The position numbers and the translations under genes are program-made. Shown here in pieces: positions 8,137 to 16,200 of a stretch of DNA of 64,000 nucleotides. Origin of the DNA: Pelagimonas sp017744045 (GTDB lineage Bacteria > Pseudomonadota > Alphaproteobacteria > Rhodobacterales > Rhodobacteraceae); assembly GCF_017744045.1 (NCBI RefSeq), contig NZ_JAGHRD010000005.1; one strand, written 5' to 3'. How positions within the stretch are numbered: the first letter of the stretch is position 1; each line of letters opens with the position of its first letter. The notes beneath the pieces were generated by a model. It ran no database searches and had not been told where the DNA came from. It worked only from the letters and a program-made list of their open reading frames with translations.

Positions 8137-8861
8137 ACCAAACGCTCCCTCGCGATAAGGGCACGCGCACGGCGCGCCCGGATTTCGGTCTGCGTGCGCA
8201 GAAATACCAAAGCGATAAACAGCAGGATGAACCCGGCAATGCACACATAGAGCGGATTGGAATAGACGTCATGCACATGCTCTTCTTTGTCCAGCGACAG
8301 CGACGCGCCCTGATGTAGGCCCTGGTTCCAGAACAACACCGCATAGCGGCTAAGCACGGCAAAGACCGATCCGACCAGGCACAGGATCGAGGTAAGATCC
8401 GCCGCCGTATCGTCGTTTTCTATCGCCTCCCAAAGCGCCATGTACCCCAGATAGAACAGGAACAGGATCAGAAACGAGGTCAGACGCGGATCCCAGACCC
8501 ACCACGTGCCCCACATGGGCTGCCCCCAGATCGCACCGGTTGCCAGCGCGATAATTGTCATCACTGCGCCAATCGGGGCGGCTGCACGTGCGGCCAGAGC
8601 TGAAACATGGTGTCGCCGCACGATCCAGACCAATGAGGCCACAAGCATCATCAGCCATGCATTGATGGCCATCAAGGCCGCCGGCACGTGCAAATAGATG
8701 ATTTTGACGGTTGAGCCCTGCCGGTAATCATCCGGGGTGAAAAAGAACCCCCAGACCAAACCTGAGACGAGGCAGACCACGGCACCGACAGCCATATAGG
8801 GCATCAAACGGTCCGTGGTTTTGATGAATTTCACCGGATTGGCGTATTCCCAGATCGACAT
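8133..8861 (-). CDS. ccmC: heme ABC transporter permease CcmC
   Basis: CcmC is the six-helix membrane protein that binds heme in its tryptophan-rich loop and loads it on CcmE. The 242-residue protein from the ATG at 8861 (MSIWEYANPVKF) has six hydrophobic segments and the hallmark periplasmic WGTWWVWDPRLTS motif in the middle. Conserved histidines on the periplasmic loops (near HVPAA and in HQGAS) fit axial heme ligands. An upstream in-frame ATG would add 14 unlikely residues. A gap of about 190 bases with no visible gene separates it from ccmB upstream. Confidence 0.96.
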   Translation of the reverse strand: MSIWEYANPVKFIKTTDRLMPYMAVGAVVCLVSGLVWGFFFTPDDYRQGSTVKIIYLHVPAALMAINAWLMMLVASLVWIVRRHHVSALAARAAAPIGAVMTIIALATGAIWGQPMWGTWWVWDPRLTSFLILFLFYLGYMALWEAIENDDTAADLTSILCLVGSVFAVLSRYAVLFWNQGLHQGASLSLDKEEHVHDVYSNPLYVCIAGFILLFIALVFLRTQTEIRARRARALIARERLV

Positions 8862-9054
8862 GGGTGTGCTTTGTCCTTGTTGCGCGCCAGTTTTACACCC
8901 CAAAACGGGACAAGGCGCAAGTTCTGGCGCGGGTCTCTGTCGTCTTGCCGCATGGATTGGCGGCTATCCTTGCCCGTGTTTTGAGCAAATGTAACCTTCC
9001 GGTCCTTGATTTAAAGCAATCCTTTTGGCCCGTTTTGTCGCGCCTCATGGGGCA

Positions 9055-9711
9055 TTACCGCAAATTGATCCGCAAAACCGCAGCGCTGGCAAAAGGCAAG
9101 AGCGCCACAGCGCCAAAGCTGATCCCCGCCAGCATCAAAAGCGGTGTCTGAACAGCAAACCCTTCGGCCCCGCGTCGGGCCACTTCGGCCCCAAAGACCA
9201 GCGTTGGCACGTAAAGCGGCAGCACCAGCAGAGACAGTAACAGCCCACCGCGTTTGAGGCCCACGGTCAATGCGGCCCCGAATGTACCGATCACCGACAA
9301 GGCAGGCGTGCCCAGCAGCAAGGACACAACGATCCAAAAATACCCGCCCTGTGGCAGGCTGAGCAGCACGCCCAAGCCCGGCGCGACAATCACCAGTGGC
9401 AAGCCAGTGGTCAGCCAATGCGCCAGAGCTTTGATCGACACGATCCCTTCCATTGGCAGCGGTGCCGTCGCCAACAGATCCAGACTGCCATCCTCCCAAT
9501 CCAGGGCAAAAATCCGATCCAGTGACAAAAGACAGGCCAGCAACGCCCCGATCCACAAGATCCCCGGTGCGATATTCGCTAATAGTCCGGTTTCAGGCCC
9601 CACACCCAAGGGGACCAGCACGGTTACAATCAGGAAAAACGCCAGCCCCAGGCCAAACCCCCCCCCTGCGCGCACAGCCAGACGCAGATCTCGCATCAAG
9701 AGAGAAATCAT
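9055..9711 (-). CDS. ccmB: heme exporter permease CcmB
   Basis: CcmB is the second membrane subunit of the CcmAB ATPase that drives release of holo-CcmE during cytochrome c maturation. The 218-residue protein has six hydrophobic segments and the family pattern LALDW-like (IFALDWEDGSLDLLATAPLP) in the first cytoplasmic loop. It overlaps the ccmA stop codon by four bases, which suggests coupled translation. Confidence 0.94.
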   Translation of the reverse strand: MISLLMRDLRLAVRAGGGFGLGLAFFLIVTVLVPLGVGPETGLLANIAPGILWIGALLACLLSLDRIFALDWEDGSLDLLATAPLPMEGIVSIKALAHWLTTGLPLVIVAPGLGVLLSLPQGGYFWIVVSLLLGTPALSVIGTFGAALTVGLKRGGLLLSLLVLPLYVPTLVFGAEVARRGAEGFAVQTPLLMLAGISFGAVALLPFASAAVLRINLR

Positions 9712-10322
9712 AGAAACGCCTCATCCTGCGCTGACACGCGCGGTTTTGCCTTATATGGGCCAACGTCAAACAGCTCGGCCTCATCCAATCCAAGGTCGAT
9801 ATGGGTCGCCATCAGGGCCGAGCCTCCGGTAGCCAGATGGCCACGCACGGCCTCGGCAAACAGTGCCACCGATGCGGCATCCAGTGACACGGTCGGCTCG
9901 TCCAGCACCCAGACCGGACGGCCTGTCACCATCAGGCGCGCCAATCCCAACCGTCGCTTTTGCCCCGCTGACAGGGAGCCAGCCGGACGATGCGCCAGAT
10001 CCACTAGGTCAAAACCTTGCAATGCCGCCGAAATATCTTCCTTGCCAAAGACTTGCGCCCAAAAGCTCAGGTTTTCTGCCACGCTCAGGGCCGTTTTCAA
10101 CCCGTCCGCATGGGCCGCATAGGCAATACGCTCACCCGCCCCTTCGACGCGCCCTTCAAGCGCGGGTTGCAGCCCGGCAATCGTGCGCAGCAGCGTCGTC
10201 TTGCCCGACCCGTTCGGCCCACGCAACACCAGCGCCCGCCCGTCAGCGAGGGAAAAGTTGAGGCCCTCAAGCACCGGAACCCCGCCCCGCGCCACAGCCA
10301 GATCAAAGACTTGCAATTCCAT
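9708..10322 (-). CDS. ccmA: heme exporter ATP-binding protein CcmA
   Basis: CcmA is the ABC ATPase of the cytochrome c maturation system. The 204-residue protein carries Walker A (GPNGSGKTT, about residues 35-43), the ABC signature LSAGQKRRL (about 118-126), Walker B with PVWVLDEPT (about 136-144) and the switch histidine in MATHIDLG. ATP hydrolysis by CcmAB releases heme-loaded CcmE from CcmC. It is the first gene of ccmABCD-ccmG, and an FNR-type palindrome lies 50 bases upstream of its start. Confidence 0.96.
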   Translation of the reverse strand: MELQVFDLAVARGGVPVLEGLNFSLADGRALVLRGPNGSGKTTLLRTIAGLQPALEGRVEGAGERIAYAAHADGLKTALSVAENLSFWAQVFGKEDISAALQGFDLVDLAHRPAGSLSAGQKRRLGLARLMVTGRPVWVLDEPTVSLDAASVALFAEAVRGHLATGGSALMATHIDLGLDEAELFDVGPYKAKPRVSAQDEAFL

Positions 10323-10371
10323 AGGTCCCCCTTACCGCATGGCGACCTAAAGAAGAAAGCTCCAAAGCACC

Positions 10372-10385
10372 TTGACCCTAATCAA
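10372..10385. promoter_or_regulatory. FNR/FnrL-type box upstream of ccmA
   Basis: TTGACCCTAATCAA matches the FNR-family pattern TTGAY-N4-RTCAA. It lies 50 bases upstream of the ccmA start on the minus strand. Cytochrome c maturation genes are plausible oxygen-regulated targets. Confidence 0.55.
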
Positions 10386-10398
10386 GCCTGCGCGCCTG

Positions 10399-10470
10399 TT
10401 TCTTCTTGGCACAAATATTCTCGGGGGTCGTCGCCTTGGCGACGTAGGGGGCAGACAGCCCCCTGCCCGC
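10399..10470 (-). repeat. dispersed 3'-end repeat, copy 1 (minus orientation)
   Basis: TTTCTTCTTGGCACAAATATT is followed by TCGGGGG, a GTCGCC/GGCGAC hairpin and a GGGGGC/GCCCCC hairpin. It matches five other copies in the window. It follows, in minus orientation, the stop of the Mth938-domain gene (10491). Confidence 0.75.
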
Positions 10471-10490
10471 CCGCGCGGCCTGAACCACCC

Positions 10491-10844
10491 TCAGACCGGT
10501 AGTGCTGCCAGCGCCACACGCCGCCCTTCGCTAAGCAAGACATTGAAGGTGCGACAGGCCGAAGGCGAGCTCATGCTTTCCACACCCATCCCGGCCTCTT
10601 CCAATTTGGCGCGCAAATCAGCCGGGATATGGGCGATCTCTGCCCCCGTCCCGACAAACAGCACGTCAATCTCATCCTTCAGGCTCAACAGCGGCGCGAC
10701 ATCGTCAAACCCTTGCCAGGCCAGAACCGCCGAGGATGTCATCAACAGCGGTCCCTTGATCACCTGATCAGCCACCCGGAAAAACCCTGGCCCATAACCA
10801 TCAACCGGTACCGCGTCGCGGAAAGTCATCTCGTTTAACTGCAT
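10491..10844 (-). CDS. Mth938-like (NDUFAF3 family) domain protein
   Basis: This 117-residue protein from the ATG at 10844 (MQLNEMTFRDAVPVDGYG) has the Mth938/DUF498 fold signature: YGPGFFRVADQVIKG, then LLMTSSAVLAW, DVLFVGTGAEI and a C-terminal ACRTFNVLLSEGRRVAAAL-like end. The mitochondrial relative NDUFAF3 helps assemble respiratory complex I; the bacterial role is unsettled. Bacterial copies are often found beside secF or secD, as here, where it is ten bases after the TauE-like gene. Functional links to Sec are inference from position only. Confidence 0.85.
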   Translation of the reverse strand: MQLNEMTFRDAVPVDGYGPGFFRVADQVIKGPLLMTSSAVLAWQGFDDVAPLLSLKDEIDVLFVGTGAEIAHIPADLRAKLEEAGMGVESMSSPSACRTFNVLLSEGRRVALAALPV

Positions 10845-10854
10845 TGCGCTCTCC

Positions 10855-11607
10855 TCAGCCCCAAATCGGCAGGCCAGACAGGGCCGATAGGGCAATCACG
10901 ATATAGGCTGCGCTCCTATACACCGTCTCAAGCCCCGGACGAAAGAGCCGACCGCCAAGCCAATTTCCTGCCATGCCCGGCAGGCCCATGGCCAAGCCCA
11001 GCACCACCCAGATCAGTTCCAACCGCCCATAGGCGGCAATCCCGGCAACGACGAAGAACTCGTATCCAAAGAGAAAGATCAGCGTATTGGCGCGGATCAC
11101 CGCCGCCGCCAACGGGCGCGCCATGTAAAACAGGATAACCGGCGGTCCAGGCAGGCCCGCAACCCCGCCAAGGAACCCGGCCACGCCGCCGATGGCGTAA
11201 ACCATGGACCGACGAATCTCGCCGCGATAGCGCAGGCCAAGCACCAATGCCGCCAGCATGCCCAAGGCAATCCCGCTGACCCCAAAGCGAAACACGACCT
11301 GCGGCAGCAAGGTCAGACACCACAATCCAACCGGCAGCATCACCGCTGTCCCGATCAGCAAACGCCGCAAATCAGGCCGATGCGCATCCTGCCAGGCGCT
11401 GCGCAGCACAGGCAAGGGGCTGAGCAGGTCCATAAAGGTCAGGACCAGAATGGTCGCAAAAGGAGGGAGGAATTGGGCGGCAATCGGCAAAAAGACCAGC
11501 GCAGTCCCGAACCCGGTAAACCCGCGCACAAGCCCGGCGATAAAGGCCGCAAAAATGATCCAGCCCAATCCCGGAAGCGAGATCAGGCTGGATAATAACT
11601 CAGGCAT
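10855..11607 (-). CDS. sulfite exporter TauE/SafE family permease
   Basis: A 250-residue polytopic protein with about eight hydrophobic segments and the duplicated family core: GLVRGFTGFGTALVFLP near the N-terminus and GFLGGVAGLPGPPVILFYMA in the second half. TauE/SafE members export organosulfur anions such as sulfite or sulfoacetate; the substrate here cannot be told. The ATG at 11607 overlaps the secF stop by eight bases, so the gene is translationally linked to secDF. In a DMSP-using marine bacterium a sulfur-anion exporter would make sense, but that is inference. Confidence 0.9.
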   Translation of the reverse strand: MPELLSSLISLPGLGWIIFAAFIAGLVRGFTGFGTALVFLPIAAQFLPPFATILVLTFMDLLSPLPVLRSAWQDAHRPDLRRLLIGTAVMLPVGLWCLTLLPQVVFRFGVSGIALGMLAALVLGLRYRGEIRRSMVYAIGGVAGFLGGVAGLPGPPVILFYMARPLAAAVIRANTLIFLFGYEFFVVAGIAAYGRLELIWVVLGLAMGLPGMAGNWLGGRLFRPGLETVYRSAAYIVIALSALSGLPIWG

Positions 11608-12568
11608 CAACGTCGCCGAACTGGTTGCCGGTTGTGTCAACCGGCTTGGACCAGTCACGTTTGACCCCAAGGCGCAGCAGAATGGCCGAGGCAACAAAGA
11701 TCGAGCTATAGGTCCCGACCACAACGCCCCAGATCATCGCAAAGACAAAGCCACGGATCACATCGCCACCCAGCACAAACAGCGCAATCAGCGCCAGCAA
11801 AGTGGTGACCGAGGTCATGAAGGTCCGGCTGAGGGTCTCGTTGATCGAGAGGTTCAGAACCTCTTTCAGATCCTTGGACTTATACTTGATCAGGTTCTCG
11901 CGCACCCGGTCAAACACAACCACGGTATCGTTCAGCGAATAGCCCACGATGGTCAAAAGCGCCGCGATAATGGCCAGGTCAAAGCGGATCTGAAGCTCGG
12001 AAAACACGCCGATTGTTAGCACCACGTCATGCACCAGGGCCGCCACGGCCCCAAGCGCAAACTGCCATTCAAACCGCAACCAGATATAGAACAGCACCGC
12101 GCCGATGGCCAAAACCACCGCAATGGCCGCTGTCTGGATCAACTCGCCCGAGACTTTCGGGCCAACCGATTCCACCGAAACAAACTTGATGTCCTCGGAC
12201 ACGGCTTGCAGGGCCACACGGGCGCTATCGATCACCTCAGACGTCACGGATTCTTGCCCGTCTTGCGCCTGAATGCGGATCATCGCCACGTTCTGATCTG
12301 CACGAAAGGTGGGGTCGTTGACCTCAACAATTGTGATGTCACCCAAATCGAGCGCGGCCAGTGCATCGCGATAAGCCCCCACATCAATGGTCTGCGTGCT
12401 TTCGGTTCGGATCGTCGTGCCACCACGGAAATCGATCCCGTAATTCAAGCCCTGCAGAAAGAAGGAGCCAAGCGCAACAACCACAAGAACCGCCGAAATC
12501 CCCAGCCACATACGCGCGCGACTAAAGAAATCCCAGGAGGTGTTTTCGGGAACAAGTCTCAGACGCAT
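11600..12568 (-). CDS. secF: protein translocase subunit SecF
   Basis: SecF works with SecD as a proton-driven motor that pulls proteins across the inner membrane after SecYEG. The 322-residue protein from the ATG at 12568 (MRLRLVPENTSWDFFS) has the first membrane helix, the GIDFRGG motif (about residues 44-50), a periplasmic domain, and five clustered C-terminal helices with GYSLNDTVVVFDRVREN. It follows secD by one base and overlaps the TauE-like gene downstream. Confidence 0.97.
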   Translation of the reverse strand: MRLRLVPENTSWDFFSRARMWLGISAVLVVVALGSFFLQGLNYGIDFRGGTTIRTESTQTIDVGAYRDALAALDLGDITIVEVNDPTFRADQNVAMIRIQAQDGQESVTSEVIDSARVALQAVSEDIKFVSVESVGPKVSGELIQTAAIAVVLAIGAVLFYIWLRFEWQFALGAVAALVHDVVLTIGVFSELQIRFDLAIIAALLTIVGYSLNDTVVVFDRVRENLIKYKSKDLKEVLNLSINETLSRTFMTSVTTLLALIALFVLGGDVIRGFVFAMIWGVVVGTYSSIFVASAILLRLGVKRDWSKPVDTTGNQFGDVDA

Positions 12569-12569
12569 C

Positions 12570-14237
12570 TTACACCTCGATCTTTTTGGGGCGGCGACGT
12601 TCAAACCACATGACGATCAAGAGCCGCGTGACAAAGATCGCTGTAAAGACGGAAGTCAGAATGCCCAGACCCAGCGTGATCGCAAAGCCGCGCACCGGGC
12701 CAGAGCCCATGACAAAGAGGATCACCGCCGTGATGAAGGTGGTGATATTGGCATCGACGATCGCCGAAAGGGCCTTTTCATAGCCCAGCTCAATCGCCCG
12801 GGCCGGGCCCTTGGCGGTTTTCAGCTCTTCTCGGATTCTTTCAAACACCAGCACATTGGCGTCCACCGCCATACCGACGGTCAAAACGATCCCGGCAATA
12901 CCAGGCAAGGTCAGCGTCGCGCCGAACATGGACAACATGCCAAAAATCAGCCCGATATTGATGATCAGGGCAATATTGGCAAAGATCCCGAACAGCCCAT
13001 AGCTGGCCGCCATAAAGACCAGCACAGCGACAAAGGCGACGATGGTCGCGATCTTGCCCGCATCAATGCTGTCTTGGCCCAGTTCCGGGCCGATGGTGCG
13101 TTCTTCGAGGAATTCAAGCCCCGCTGGCAGGGCACCAGCACGCAGCAGAACCGCCAGATTGGTGCTTTCCTCGACGGTGAAATTGCCAGTGATGATACCG
13201 GAGCCGCCCGGAATATGGGATTGGATGACCGGCGCGCTGATCACTTCGCCATCCAGGACAATCGCAAATGGTGAGCCGATATTTTCGGCAGTATAATCAC
13301 CAAACTTGCGCGCCCCGGCAGCGTTAAAGGTAAAGCTCACCGCCGGTCGCCCGTTTTGGTCAAAGCTGGGCTGCGCGTTCGTTAGCTCTTCGCCTGTGAC
13401 AACCGGGGTTTGTTCGAGAATGTAAAAGACGCCCTCTTCGTCCAAGGACGGCAGGATTTCATTGCCGACACCCGGGGCCTGATCGGCCGAGCTGGCGCGG
13501 GACACAACCGGCTGAAAGGTCAGCTGGGCGGTGGTGCCGATGATATCCTTGAGTTCCTGAGCCGAGCCCAAACCCGGCACCTGAATCAGGATACGGTCAA
13601 AGCCTTGGCGTTGGATGGTCGGTTCGCGGGTGCCAACCTCGTCGATCCGGCGGCGGATGATTTCCAGCGACTGGCGCAACGTGCGCTCATCCGTGGCCTG
13701 CTGTTCCGCTTCTGACAGGGTCACAACGATTTCTGCGCCTTCGCCCCGCACCTCAAGGTCGGTCGCCCCGGCCCCCGTCAAGGACACAACGGGGCGGGCC
13801 AGGCCGCGCACGATCTCAAGCGCGTGTTCCATGCCCTCAGGCTTGGAAATACGCACCCGCAACTCGCCGTTTTTCACCGCTTCGGAGTTCCAGCGAATGG
13901 TGCCAATCGTGTCACGTTCCCCGCGCAAGGCGTCCCGCACGTCAGGCCAGAACGCTTCCATGCGGGCCTCGTAAACGTCTTTGACCTGAACCTCGGCCAA
14001 AAGATGCGCCCCGCCGCGCAGATCAAGCCCCAGATTGACCAATCCAGAAGGCAAAAAGGACGGCCATTCCGCCGCCGCATCACGGTTTTCCGTGGTATCC
14101 GCCCCAAGCTCAATCGCCGCGGAGGCATCATTTGCGGTCTCAACCCGGGTGTAGAACGCGTTGGGCATTGCCAAAAGCAAGCCCAACACAATCACAGCCC
14201 AAATCAGAACCCGCTTCCAGAGATCAATCTGCAGCAT
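12570..14237 (-). CDS. secD: protein translocase subunit SecD
   Basis: SecD, 555 residues, has one N-terminal helix, the GLDLRGGAHLLAEV motif, a large periplasmic P1 domain with RRIDEVGTREPTIQRQG, and a C-terminal five-helix bundle with AVDANVLVFERIREEL. The P1 head captures translocating chains while proton flow drives the cycle. The gene is seven bases downstream of yajC and one base upstream of secF, so the three form one unit. Confidence 0.97.
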   Translation of the reverse strand: MLQIDLWKRVLIWAVIVLGLLLAMPNAFYTRVETANDASAAIELGADTTENRDAAAEWPSFLPSGLVNLGLDLRGGAHLLAEVQVKDVYEARMEAFWPDVRDALRGERDTIGTIRWNSEAVKNGELRVRISKPEGMEHALEIVRGLARPVVSLTGAGATDLEVRGEGAEIVVTLSEAEQQATDERTLRQSLEIIRRRIDEVGTREPTIQRQGFDRILIQVPGLGSAQELKDIIGTTAQLTFQPVVSRASSADQAPGVGNEILPSLDEEGVFYILEQTPVVTGEELTNAQPSFDQNGRPAVSFTFNAAGARKFGDYTAENIGSPFAIVLDGEVISAPVIQSHIPGGSGIITGNFTVEESTNLAVLLRAGALPAGLEFLEERTIGPELGQDSIDAGKIATIVAFVAVLVFMAASYGLFGIFANIALIINIGLIFGMLSMFGATLTLPGIAGIVLTVGMAVDANVLVFERIREELKTAKGPARAIELGYEKALSAIVDANITTFITAVILFVMGSGPVRGFAITLGLGILTSVFTAIFVTRLLIVMWFERRRPKKIEV

Positions 14238-14243
14238 GTTGGT

Positions 14244-14531
14244 TTAACCTTCGGCAGGTTCGGTTTTGGACATGACCTGAACGATGGTGGACTGCACGAC
14301 GCGCACCTTCACGCCCTCGGCAATCTCAACGTCGATCTCGTTGTTTTCCTTGACCTTTACGACCTTACCGATCAGCCCACCCTGGGTGACAACCTGATCA
14401 CCGCGGCGCAGGGCTTCGACCATGGCCTTGTGTTCCTTCATCTTCTTTTGCTGAGGGCGGATGAGAAGGAAATACATGATGGCGAAAATCAAGCCCATCA
14501 TGACGAATGACGACATGGTCTGAGAATCCAT
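14244..14531 (-). CDS. yajC: preprotein translocase subunit YajC
   Basis: A 95-residue single-pass protein: a membrane helix at about residues 8-23 (FVMMGLIFAIMYFLLIRPQ), then the family sequence QQKKMKEHKAMVEAL-RRGDQVVTQGGLIGKV. YajC binds SecDF and may modulate it. It heads the yajC-secD-secF run; about 150 bases upstream a terminator closes the flagellin transcript. Confidence 0.95.
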   Translation of the reverse strand: MDSQTMSSFVMMGLIFAIMYFLLIRPQQKKMKEHKAMVEALRRGDQVVTQGGLIGKVVKVKENNEIDVEIAEGVKVRVVQSTIVQVMSKTEPAEG

Positions 14532-14683
14532 GGAATGCTCCTAGTGTTATGGGCGGGGCATCCCCCGCGACAGTCGGGCGGAACCTATGGATTAAAGGGG
14601 GTAGATGCAAGGGACCGGGACCCTATGCACGCTGGTTTTCAAGCATTTCACCGAGCTGCGCGCATTTGTAGAATTGGAAGAGA

Positions 14684-14715
14684 CAAACGAAAGGGCAAGG
14701 CCATTGGCCCTGCCC
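14684..14715 (-). terminator. rho-independent terminator of the flagellin gene
   Basis: On the minus strand GGGCAGGGCC-AAT-GGCCTTGCCC (14693-14715, one G-T pair) runs into TTTCGTTTG, 30 bases after the flagellin stop. Confidence 0.8.
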
Positions 14716-14745
14716 GAACTACCTGTATGAATTTTTGAGGCTGCC

Positions 14746-15966
14746 TTAGCCTTGGAACAGCGACAGAAGCTGCTGCGGAGCTTGGTTCGCGATCGACAGC
14801 GCCTGAACACCCAACTGTTGTTGCACCTGAACCGCCTGCAAGCGCGCCGAGGCCTCTTCCATATCGGCGTCAACCAGTGACCCGATGCCGGATTTCAACG
14901 CATCTGTCAGGCTGGCGATGAAATCGTTCTGGGTTTCGATGCGTCCCTGAGCAGAACCAAAATTCGCCGCGGCCTCGATGGAGACTTGCAACATGGATTC
15001 AACCGCTTCCAAGGCCGCATCTGCCCCCGCACCAGTGGTGACGTCGAATTGCTCCAACATCTCCAGACTGCCGCCAATGGTGCCGTCATTTTCCGCATTG
15101 CTCGCCGCCTGAGACACCCCGGCTGTCGCGATGGTGATCGAAGCCCCGGAATTGTTTGTCAGATCCACCTGGCCCGCTGTCGCATTCGCGGAAAAGCTGA
15201 CATCGACGCCATCGGTAATCGCCTGGAAATTCGCCTTGGCAATCAGCGCGTTGCGCACATCGGACAGAGTGTCACCATTGCGCGCCACATAGACCACATT
15301 GGCAGACAGCCCCAAAGCACCGCCCGAGTCGATCTGATAGGACATGCCAGCCTCGGGTGTCCCCGTCAGCGTAAAGGCAGCCGCGGTGTTGCCATCCGCA
15401 ATGGCCGAGTTGCTGCCGATATCGGTGCCCATGGTCCCTGCCACTGCGGTGCCATTACCAAGGTCTTGGCGCGCAACATCAATGTTGGACGCGGTTACAC
15501 CGGAACCGGAACGGTCAAGCGAGGCAAGCACGCTGACATCCTGATCGGTCAGACCGCTATTTTGCAGCAGGTTCAGCCCGTTAAACTGGGCAGCCCCAAC
15601 CACAGCACTGATCTGTTCACGCAGCGCCGTAATATCCGTCTGGATTTTTTCACGATCTACGTTTTCTTCCTGGCTGGCAACGATCTTGCCTTTGATCTCG
15701 GTCAGCAGATCAGTCACGGTTTCCGAGGCCTGTCGCGCCACGGCAACTGTGGATTGCGCGAGGTTCAGACTGTCGGAAATGCCCTTAAAGCTGACCACAT
15801 CCGAGCTCATCACCGCGGAGATCGCCCAGATGGCCGAATTATCCTTGGCATTGGCAACGGCCTTACCGGTCGAGATCTGGTTTTGCACCTCGGCCATATT
15901 TGCATTGACCGATTTGAGCGTCTGCAGCGCCACCATGGCGCCATTGTTCGTTAGAATGCTGGACAT
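14746..15966 (-). CDS. flagellin
   Basis: Flagellin is the subunit of the external flagellar filament. The 406-residue protein from the ATG at 15966 has the conserved N-terminal coiled region (MSSILTNNGAMVALQTLKSV, then ISTGKAVANAKDNSA) and the conserved C-terminal region with SLVDADMEEASARLQAVQVQ and LSIANQAPQQLLSLF. The middle (about residues 140-310) is low in charge, rich in Ala, Thr, Gly and Asn, and variable, as expected for the exposed domains. A terminator follows. No other filament or hook genes adjoin; fliG is 9.4 kb away on the other strand. Confidence 0.96.
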   Translation of the reverse strand: MSSILTNNGAMVALQTLKSVNANMAEVQNQISTGKAVANAKDNSAIWAISAVMSSDVVSFKGISDSLNLAQSTVAVARQASETVTDLLTEIKGKIVASQEENVDREKIQTDITALREQISAVVGAAQFNGLNLLQNSGLTDQDVSVLASLDRSGSGVTASNIDVARQDLGNGTAVAGTMGTDIGSNSAIADGNTAAAFTLTGTPEAGMSYQIDSGGALGLSANVVYVARNGDTLSDVRNALIAKANFQAITDGVDVSFSANATAGQVDLTNNSGASITIATAGVSQAASNAENDGTIGGSLEMLEQFDVTTGAGADAALEAVESMLQVSIEAAANFGSAQGRIETQNDFIASLTDALKSGIGSLVDADMEEASARLQAVQVQQQLGVQALSIANQAPQQLLSLFQG

Positions 15967-16200
15967 ATGTATCTGTGATGCCTTTTGGCACCTTGGCTCC
16001 TGTATTTTACACGTCAAAGCGGCCCGTTCTGACCGGCTGGCTCCTTTGTGATCCTATTAGGGTTAACACCGCCCTGCCCGCGTCAGAAAAAGCCGCCAAA
16101 AAGCGCGTAAAATTTTCAATGCATTGCAGAGGATCACCAAAGCTGGACGGGTTTTCGCCATAAGACTAAGGTGACATCGCATGAGTTTTAGAGTGATTTG

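Noticed and set aside
15967..16100. Sigma-28 or CtrA promoter for the flagellin gene
   Set aside because: Only a TTAACC half-site is visible and no convincing sigma-28 -35/-10 pair at the right spacing.
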